Positions 56,641 through 64,000 of a stretch of 64,000 nucleotides of DNA are shown here, piece after piece (the stretch's first letter is position 1; every line of letters starts with the position of its first letter). Source of the stretch: Uloborus plumipes. Its lineage: Eukaryota > Arthropoda > Arachnida > Araneae > Uloboridae. The notes under the pieces were generated by a model, which was not told the DNA's origin, did no database searches, and saw only the letters and a list, made by a program, of their open reading frames with translations. The DNA lies in NCBI GenBank assembly GCA_038373865.1, contig JAXGGA010006482.1:1-64000 (forward strand), given 5' to 3'. A program made the position numbers and the translations under genes.

Positions 56641-58836
56641 TTCCTTTGATCCTAGTGACAGAACTCGTTGTCCAAATTATGGGAAGAAATAGATCACTCT
56701 TTTCAACGATAAAAAAAGGTCAGACTAACTGAAAAATTCCTGAAAATTGGCATATTTCACAAAGTTATTTTTAGAGTAAAACTACCACTTTCATCTTATC
56801 TGACGGTTAGAAATACTTCTTTTAACTCGACTGACAGAACTCGTTGTCCATAATATGGGAAGAAATAGATCACTTTTTCTAAAAAATAAGTGTAAAAAGG
56901 CAATGGGAAGAAAAAGTTATGCAAAACAAACGCATTGAAAGAAACAATTAAAGCAAAAAATAGTAAACAGCGATATAAATTAAAATTGCTGCTAAAAAAC
57001 TGAGAAGGGGCCATGCCAACCTCTCTCTCTTTCTTGCCCGAAAAATACAAGTGGTATCAATTTCAATTTATATTATTATTTTTTGTTAACAAAATATAGT
57101 ATTGAAATACAAGCACACAAACATAAAACTTACCGGAAAGATATGTTTGTACACTAAGCTGAGGGATTTTGTATGAGCAAGAAGATAAATGTAAATGTTC
57201 CTGGTGATAGTAAATGTTACTGGTTATAGCGGGACCTCCGTGACTTGCACACTTCTTCCCTCGCGCGATTTTTCCCGGGGGCCCTGGTTATGGTAATCAG
57301 TGAAAAATAATCTCAGAAAATGAACTCGAGGACAGCTGGATCAAAAGTGTCCGTCTGATTCCACGACAATTGGCCAGTTGTCATAAGTTCTGCTCTTTTT
57401 TTAAAAGGTATGGGAAAATAAGAAGTCTTTTGTTGTTCAGTTGATCTGGACATCTGTAATAAATGACTGCAATAAAAAGCCTGTTTACGGAAATCTGGTA
57501 GCGATAACCTTACAACAGCATGGCAAATTTGCAAAGCCGCCCGACAGGACTCAGTCTGAGTTCATTCAAGACTGGCGACTACATCAAAAGTAATCAAATG
57601 ACAGACCAGCAGGGATCCCTGACAGACCAGCAGCACATTCCCTGTGGGATTAGTATTCCTGGAACTCTAACAGTGACTCTGTGATTCACCTCCCAGAAAG
57701 TTCTCGGAAGTGAGTCTTTTAAAGGGACAATAGCGGTTTCTTGCCGTCAGATAAAGAAGGCCGAATCTTACTTGAGCAAAGAGAGGAGAAATAGCTTGTG
57801 AAGGTTTTATCAGTAGCGAGCAAAAATATATTACAAAGAGCTGAAATTGGTGAATTTTTAAAATAAAATATCTTATTTAACTTTTTTAAGGCATGAAAAA
57901 TAATGAAAATTTTGAAAACAAAGTTAAATGATTGTTTTTTAGCGCAGGAAAAAAAAAATGTGCGGTGATATTCGGAACGATAATGCTAAATTTGGCCCGA
58001 GGAGCCCACATGCGGTGCAAGTGTTGCGCGCGAGTTTACGACGAGATTTTGCGGGGGGGGGGGGGTCATATCACAAATGTGACAATTGCTAGGAGCCCTG
58101 AAAGGAATGTTCTACAAATGTTTACTGTAAGAGCAATGGACAAAGGGGCTTCATAATCTCCAAATCCACCACTGTACTACAATGGCTTCAAAAGGACAAA
58201 AAAGGGAAGCATATTTTGCATTTATAATAACTTTTATTTATCATCTCAATATCCATTTTCGTGGCCATTTTCAACATTTAAAACTATCTTCAGATACATC
58301 CATGGACATTCCGAAAGTAGATTGTAGTTGTACTTTTTGAAAAAAAAAAGTTGCAGCTATAGTTGACTACATTTTTAACGAAGTAATTGTAGTTAACTAC
58401 AAAAAAAATTCTGACCACTGCTTGAGAAATGAATCAAAATTTTTAAAATTTCAAATGTCTGTCTAAACATTAATAAGTTGTTAGAGGATGGAGTGTTGTA
58501 GGGGCGAGGGCCTATTACAATATCTGGTCCTGGGGTTCACGGATTGATGTGGGGGCCCTGATACTAAGTAAGCTCCCCTCCCCCAAGAAAGAACGGATAA
58601 ATCAGTTACATACTTATAATAGAGAATAGAAATCAATGAAACACTACGTTTACGAGTCAATTTCATTACGATGGAAACCCTGGATTACGGGGCCCAAAAA
58701 GTAATGTTGCTCCGGGGCCCCACCTTGCTTTATTTAAGTACTGGATGCTACAAATGTGAAATCAGCAAGACTGATGTGAGGCATCCTGGGGAAAAGTTTA
58801 ATAAAGCTGATCAATAGAAAAAGAAAGAATAGTTAA

Positions 58837-59334
58837 CCCTTCACTGCACGGTGTGCCAGATCTGGCACAAACCAAATAAACCCTCATATATTCCTATGAT
58901 TTTTAAATGCACTTAAACTGAGCTTTGTGCCCCTTCTGGAACATTGCTATAACAGTTTAGTGTGATTTTTATGTACTAGTTAGCTGCACTAGTCTAGGTA
59001 TTACAGTTCTTGCTTTTTTAAAAACAGGGTCCGCATTTCCGTTAGAAGTGTGCTTAGTCATTATTTCCTTTGTTCCAAAAATGTTTCAATACACTTAGTG
59101 GAAAGTTTGTTTATACCACTTATGACACAAAAACATTGTAGATTATTACACTTATCGGTATACAAAGCATATGCTATGTGCTTTGTGCCATACATAGAAC
59201 AAACAATTAAAACATCATTTTTGGTGCACATTTTTAAGATTAATTTTTTTCTTTATTTTTCCTGAACTCAGGACTATTTAAAAGGTAACAAATGATTTTT
59301 TTCATTAAAATATAAAAAATCGTGCAGTGAAGTG
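58837..59334. mobile_element. TTAA-flanked element, piggyBac-like
   Basis: TTAA at 58833-58836 and 59335-59338. Inverted tips CCCTTCACTGCACGGTG and CACTTCACTGCACGATT. 498 bases; the open frame inside (59050-59265) shows no known motif. Similar in class to 15816-16052 but with different tips. Confidence 0.82.
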
Positions 59335-59703
59335 TTAAAGAAATAAAAATCTGGCAAACCAAAAAAAAAAGCCATAATTTTCTCCCCTTTCCTTCTCATT
59401 TGGGGGCCTTTAATGGCATGGGGACCCTTGGCAATCGCCCACAAACCGTTTTGGATAGTTCAGGCCTGCTAGGTCACACACACCAAGGTCGAAACTTTCC
59501 AAGCCCAGTTCCAAGAAAAGTTGAAAAGCCAGGAAAAAGGGGGTTTCGTTCCTTAAAAAAAAAAAAAAAAAAAAACAGGGAGCTCTAATAGATGTGAGAC
59601 GTGCTGAAAGTAGGGTCTGAGAAAAGGAACTAATGAAATTTCTCATTTTTAATGTGAAGCGTTAAACATTTGTTTGTAATTTTAGATCCTCAATGGCTAA
59701 CCC

Positions 59704-59706
<3 letters not shown>

Positions 59707-59757
<51 letters not shown>
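59707..59757 (+). repeat. Poly(A) run of 51 bases
   Basis: Uninterrupted A-run. It could be the tail of a retroposed sequence or an expanded homopolymer; the preceding sequence (59640-59706) is not a recognised retroelement. Confidence 0.7.
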
Positions 59758-59758
<1 letters not shown>

Positions 59759-59867
59759 GGAAATTTTTTATTTGATATTAATTCCTCAGGCCCGCTTCGC
59801 GGGCCTCCTGACCTCTCACGGGCCCCTATGCAATGCATAGGCTTGCCCCCCCCTCTCGACGGGCCTG

Positions 59868-60046
59868 GTTTTAAACACATGTAAACTATTCTGTACCATG
59901 AAATATTGGCAGCCATGGCCATATTCATAAAAACCTAAACTCTTGCAGTTCTGGATTGAAGGTAGTTTTAAGCACATAACTGATTCAAAATTTTAAAATC
60001 CATCTTTGCAGAAGCTACGCTTTTGAGTTACTGACCCTGATGGTCA
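59868..60046 (+). promoter_or_regulatory. Upstream segment of the nine-finger gene, copy 2
   Basis: Contains the second copy of the duplicated block (59881-59975) and then CATCTTTGCAGAAGC, a good acceptor-like site (AG at 60011-60012) 35 bases before the ATG. This suggests a spliced 5' untranslated exon ahead of the single coding exon. No TATA box identified. Confidence 0.5.
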
Positions 60047-60850
60047 ATGGCGGATCTTTCAAAAGTCAGTGTTGGTGAAAAACAGCACTCTTGTGAACAT
60101 TGTTCAAAGGAATTTTCTTCCCTCACGTACCTAAAGAGACACAGAAAAGTACATACTGGCCAAAAGCCCTATGCCTGTGAGTACTGCTCAAAGGCGTTTT
60201 CCACAAAAGCAGACTTGAAGAGACATATGCTGACCCACACGGGCGAAAAACCACATGTGTGCGAGCATTGTCCTATGGCGTTCACCAAATCTTCAAGCCT
60301 GGCAGCACACATAAGGGTCCATACCGGCGAAGAGCCCCCCTCGTGCGAGCATTGTTCTATGACATTCACTCAGTCTTCGAGCTTAAAGAGACATTTACGA
60401 ACCCATACTGGAGAGAATCCGTATCCATGCGAGCATTGTTCTATGGCATTCAATCGAAAATCGAGTTTGATGAGACACACGCGAGCCCATACAGGTGAGA
60501 AGCCCTACGCGTGTGAGTCTTGTTCTATGACATTTTTCGTGAGTTCGGACTTGAAGAGACATTCGGCTGTCCATACCGGAGAGAGGCCCTACTCGTGCGA
60601 GCATTGTCCCATGGCGTTCAGTCTCGTCTCGAGGTTGAGGAGACACGTGAAGAGACATATTGGTGAAAAACACTACTCGTGCGAGCACTGTTCAAAGGCG
60701 TTTTATTCGGTTTCAGACTTGAAGAGACATTGGCGTACCCATACTGGCGAGAAACGCTTTTCGTGTGAATACTGTTCAAGGGGCTTTTCTGATGGCGCTG
60801 CTTTTAAGAAACATTTGCTAGGCCATACGGGCAGGGGTGCTCTGAACTAA
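60047..60850 (+). CDS. C2H2 zinc-finger protein, nine fingers (267 aa)
   Basis: Probable nuclear DNA-binding protein. [16 protein letters not shown] opens straight into nine tandem C2H2 fingers (HSCEHC first, FSCEYC last), each with C-x2-C and H-x3-H, joined by HTGEKPY-type linkers. One linker is altered to HIGEKHY, and several fingers share the unusual CSM(A/T)F or CPMAF start of the finger loop. No effector domain is visible, and the protein stops soon after the last finger (HTGRGALN). The start agrees with the paralogue at 22418-23320. All zinc ligands are kept, which argues for function. The target and role are unknown. Confidence 0.92.
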   Translation: MADLSKVSVGEKQHSCEHCSKEFSSLTYLKRHRKVHTGQKPYACEYCSKAFSTKADLKRHMLTHTGEKPHVCEHCPMAFTKSSSLAAHIRVHTGEEPPSCEHCSMTFTQSSSLKRHLRTHTGENPYPCEHCSMAFNRKSSLMRHTRAHTGEKPYACESCSMTFFVSSDLKRHSAVHTGERPYSCEHCPMAFSLVSRLRRHVKRHIGEKHYSCEHCSKAFYSVSDLKRHWRTHTGEKRFSCEYCSRGFSDGAAFKKHLLGHTGRGALN

Positions 60851-61640
60851 AATTTTGGGAGGGGGAAAATTATCGATTTGCCGAATGAATTTCCAATTTT
60901 ACCCAAATGATAAAATACAATCATGCACTATGTTGTACATGCATAACATCCCTGTGGCAGATTTTTTTTTTTTTTTGCTTTCTGCGACAAATTTTCTAGA
61001 ACCAACATCTTTCTGCAACACTAGAATATTCTTCAATAGTAAATATATATGCAACCCTCTTACAGTAACACAAGATATTTATATTTACAAAAATGCTAAC
61101 ATTAATACTATAGATTCGTAGTTTTTTTTTCTGCTGGCTGTTTTATATTATGTTTTTTCTTGGCGTTTTTTTTCCCCTCCCAATCACAAAAATCTTTCTG
61201 CACCCTGTCTCCCTGATTCTGCGACAATGTCGCCGTGTCGGCAGCTTTCTGCCACATGTTAGTGAGAATAGGCGTCTTTTAAAAAATAATTCTAAAAACT
61301 AAAAATAACAAACAATCTCAATATTGTAATATTATCTTCAAATTGCCGAATCATCAGCAAAATGTGCGGAATGCGGAAATTACTGGGAGGTCACAATGAC
61401 CTCCCATCGGGGCGCTCCTACATACGAGCAAAAAGCAAAATTCGCGTAACTAATGTTTAAAACCATTTACGCAATCTGCATCTTTAAAGAGTCATTCGAA
61501 AATATACCTTGCCATTATAAATTTTTTTAAATTATCATTTCAACTATTAATTGAGGTATACTGATGTCCAGTGCAATCCTTATTTAGTTACTATTAGGCA
61601 TTTTTTTAATTTTAAATATTCAATGTAATTTGTCAAGTGC
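60851..61640. other. Downstream non-coding stretch of the zinc-finger gene
   Basis: No gene. Worn repeat-like phrases (TTTCTGCGACA, TTTCTGCAACAC, TTTCTGCCACATG) occur in 60970-61260. A poly(A) signal could not be picked out with confidence in this AT-rich sequence. Confidence 0.45.
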
Positions 61641-61647
61641 ATGCGGG

Positions 61648-62168
61648 GCAAAGTGAAATAGTTCATTTCGTTTACTTATTCATTCATTTGTTAAATCATA
61701 TACGTATTTCTTCAATTATGAATTTGTTTACATTCTCTTACTCAAGTACTTACTTATTTACTCATTCGTTAACTTATTTTCTTATTCATTCTCCATTTTA
61801 TTCACTCATTTATTCTTTATCACATATTAATTAATTCATTTATTCATTTATTTACTTCTTCATTTATTTTTTATTAATAATTATGTTTTTCATTTATTTA
61901 CACATTCATTTGATGAAAATTACTGTCAATCGTCGAATAGAAAATTTTTCTTTTTCACTTTGCCCCATGATTTTTTGAGGAGAAAATTTTCCACATTTTT
62001 TTGAAAGTACAAAATAACTGCCAAAGATGAAAAATAATATTTCAACGAAAGTTGTGTGACAAAATACATTATTACTTCTTTATGTACAATAATTTTTCGA
62101 ACCAATTTCCCATTTGTTCCTTTTGAAGCAGACAGGTAAACTTAACTATTTCACTTTGTCCCACATTC
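61648..62168. mobile_element. Inverted-repeat element around a TTCATTTA-rich core
   Basis: Left GGGGCAAAGTGAAATAGTTC and inverted right GGGACAAAGTGAAATAGTTA. The core 61670-61910 is built of TTCATTTATTTACTCATTC-type words. Flanking duplication not established. Confidence 0.6.
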
Positions 62169-62184
62169 CCCTACTTGCCACCTT

Positions 62185-62305
62185 TGACAAACATGTGATC
62201 CATAACGGCTGGAACTCGTATTACTGTAAGTATTGTTCAAAGGCAATTCTAACAAAATGTACACTGCGATGCAAAAGTTTAGACAAAATGCAAATATGTG
62301 AATAA
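62185..62305 (+). pseudogene. Decayed C2H2 zinc-finger remnant
   Basis: KHVIHNGWNSYYCKYCSKAI then LTKCTLRCKSL: the end of one finger, a damaged HTGEK linker (HNGWN) and one finger with both cysteines (CKYC) but the histidines lost (CKS in place of H). It lies about 1.3 kb downstream of the nine-finger gene on the same strand, probably the trace of a former tandem zinc-finger gene or exon. Confidence 0.65.
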
Positions 62306-62361
62306 AAAGAAAACTATTAAAAGAAATGCTTTCAAATTTCTACTGCAGGTACCCTATATGG

Positions 62362-62715
62362 CAGGGGCGGATCCTCACTATGGGCCGGGCCCACCCGGAA
62401 AAAATGGAAGGAAAAAAATACATAATTAAACTGTATCGTTTTGTATTTCAGTTTAAAAAAAAAACCAATGCACAAAACATATTTTAACCTTCAGCCTTCC
62501 CTCCCCTTGCACGTCGCTAATACAACACGAGAAAGTTTTCCAATTCCCCTTTTAGCGCTTTGCACAGCTTTCAGAACGAACTAAAAGGGCCGCGAGCGTT
62601 CGGCCCACAGTATACCTCCGCTTGTAGCCAATCGCAATGGCTGGATTAACGAGAGCGGGGTGAGCGATAACACCCCTTGTAACTCCTGCAGAGTGGGCCC
62701 AAGCAGGGCTCGGAG
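62362..62715. mobile_element. End of a second copy of the 27114-31479 hAT family
   Basis: Starts CAGGGGCGGATCCTCACTAT and shares the GGGCCGGGCCCACCCGG block and, inverted, the 'atccagccattgcgattggct' segment with 31080-31480. The far end lies to the right and was not found. Confidence 0.7.
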
Positions 62716-63139
62716 TTCAAATTTTAAAATTCCAGGACGCAATTTTTATAAAATTCCAGGACAATTCCAGGACATTATTCAGCCACGGCTTTTGGAGCAT
62801 GTGGCACCCACAATACATAACCGTACATGGTATAGCAATATAAAAGGCTTATTTCACTTATCTTTTTTTTCTGGAAATAAGTATTTTGAATACACTAATT
62901 TTATACACTGGAGATCAATGAAAATTATGATCTCCGGCTAGCAGATGAAGCCATTAGATGTCATTTTGGAATATAAAGAAAAAAATAAAATCCACAACCA
63001 CTGCTGCTATTCCCCCACCCCCCAAGAGAGTTCAATGTTTTCAAAAAAGTCATTATAAAAGATAAATAGTAAAGTACATAAACAAAAAAAATTAAAAAAA
63101 CATTCTGTGCATATGTTATCAATAATTTAAGATGATGAG
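62716..63139. other. Non-coding, repeat-like
   Basis: Near the left edge AATTCCAGGAC occurs three times in 40 bases (62728-62775), reminiscent of hAT subterminal words. No gene. Confidence 0.45.
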
Positions 63140-63189
63140 CATGCTTTTATTAGCATGCTTTTTGCTAAACCAAAAGCGTTTTCTTCATA

Positions 63190-63849
63190 ATTATGATAGA
63201 GATGAATTAAAACTTACTAATGATGCATTCAACATGTTCAATGCACAGATAAGTCAACTAATGGTCCATCTATGGAACATTGCAACAGTTTTTCTTCATC
63301 AAGAGCATAGCTTGAAATAAAGTCCAAAATACGAATCGTCGCACCATATTCGTCGTTTCAATCAAAATGTAAAACATAATACGATGCGCCAATATCGCGA
63401 AAAAGGTGTGATTTAAAGTATGGTGCTAAACCAAAATTAACATATCTAACCTTTTTTTCAGACAGTTGTATCCCTTTTGCAATTGCAGAATCTTCAAACA
63501 CAAATGGAAAAAGTTCTGCTAGGTCCGCAAGCGACGAAAAAGAAAAGGTTTTTTTAATAGCTTCTAAAATTAAAACTGCTTCTGCTTTAAGAATTTTGTC
63601 AGCATCTGTCGTCGGTATCCACTTCGAGCCATTTTTTGATACTAACACGACTTTTGCAATTCCACTTGAGTTACTTTCAGGCTGACTGCTAAAAGTTAAA
63701 AAGGATTGGTTTGCATTGCTTTTGATTTTGCTTTTATGCTTCTCACCATCAGCATGCGATAGCAGCGCTGCAAATCTCATGTTTGCAATGCTAAATTCTT
63801 TCTGGCAAACAAAGGCAGAAAGTTCACTTTTTTTTCGATACAGAACACC
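63190..63849 (-). pseudogene. hAT-like transposase, N-terminal half, broken
   Basis: Reading left on the minus strand from about 63849: a BED-like finger region (AFVCQKEFSIANMRFAALLS, then HADGEKH), a basic stretch, AEAVLILEAIKKTFSFSSLA, LFPFVFEDSAIAKG and VNFGLAPYFKSHLFRD. This order matches hAT-like transposases common in arthropod genomes (remembered). The coding frame extends upstream of the first ATG (63780), so the start is missing or lies in another exon. A stop follows LHFD (63358-63360). Further on, LLQCSIDGPLVDLSVH (about 63240-63290) looks like the next conserved block with about 60 residues deleted between. No functional product expected. Confidence 0.72.
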
Positions 63850-64000
63850 ATGTTTTAATCATATTTCATTCCGATCCTTGTTGTCCAAACAAGAAGTAAA
63901 CAAGAACTTGAAAATTTAGTGTCTCCCGGCATTTTTTCGAATTTACGTTACGTACACGATCACCAAAGATTAGCATCAGCAGCGACCGAAAATGCAAACC

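Larger units (their letters stand above)
54702..59867. mobile_element. Large hAT-like non-autonomous element, TSD GTTTTAAA
   Basis: GTTTTAAA at 54694-54701 and 59868-59875. Tips CAGGGCCGTCGACAGG and, inverted, CAGGCCCGTCGAGAGG. The interior is non-coding and repetitive: blocks at about 54820-55680 and 55780-56640 correspond to each other (CAAAGGA, GATTTGCGATAC, TTTTCCGATGAATTGTAAA), with a partial third at 56740-56990. A TTAA-flanked element is nested at 58837-59334 and there is a 51-base A-run at 59707-59757. No transposase is recognised. Since 5.2 kb is long for a non-autonomous hAT, internal growth by tandem duplication and nesting is likely. Confidence 0.82.

Overview
The window is an AT-rich stretch of animal nuclear DNA with no bacterial, organellar or viral gene order. 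Animal C2H2 zinc-finger genes, Tc1-like, hAT, piggyBac-like and Academ-like DNA transposons, Helitrons, a non-LTR retrotransposon remnant and a probable tRNA-derived SINE all point to an arthropod-type genome. I favour a chelicerate, possibly a spider, but that rests on remembered repeat families and is only an inference. I see no ordinary multi-exon host gene apart from the zinc-finger loci. Most of the sequence is nested transposable elements of different ages, and target-site duplications (TSDs) can be read for many of them.

Layout. 88-5767 is a decayed long-inverted-repeat element whose broken gene matches, from memory, the Academ type (nuclease-like core and cysteine-rich tail). 5768-11900 is layered short elements: a Helitron, a probable Mutator-like element with a hAT and a palindromic element nested in it, arrays of CAGTA-type words, and a hAT element with a perfect 8-bp TSD. 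13659-20177 is a second long-inverted-repeat element with the same TAGTCCAG tips. Its arms are tandem modules carrying TGACGTCA plus AAGATGGCGGC, and it hosts an intact hAT transposon (16202-18656), a TTAA-flanked element and a hAT miniature. 20200-21060 is a roughly 147-bp tandem repeat. 22418-23320 is a ten-finger zinc-finger gene on the minus strand.

27114-31479 is a decayed hAT element holding an intact Tc1/mariner copy (28354-29571). A near-identical copy sits at 53044-54262; both have DD36E spacing. 31500-53000 is non-coding and densely packed with miniature elements, palindromes, an RNase H fragment, a SINE and two Helitron ends. 54600-60850 holds a duplicated upstream segment of a zinc-finger gene, split by a 5.2-kb hAT-like insertion, followed by an intact nine-finger gene (60047-60850) and, at 62200, a decayed finger. 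The right edge has a second copy of a hAT end and a broken hAT-like transposase on the minus strand.

Gene relations. The two zinc-finger genes are paralogues that also share upstream non-coding sequence. The three intact transposase genes (one hAT, two Tc1-like) are the only other full coding regions. Several insertions can be checked against an 'empty' paralogous site elsewhere in the same window, which makes their boundaries firmer than inverted repeats alone would.
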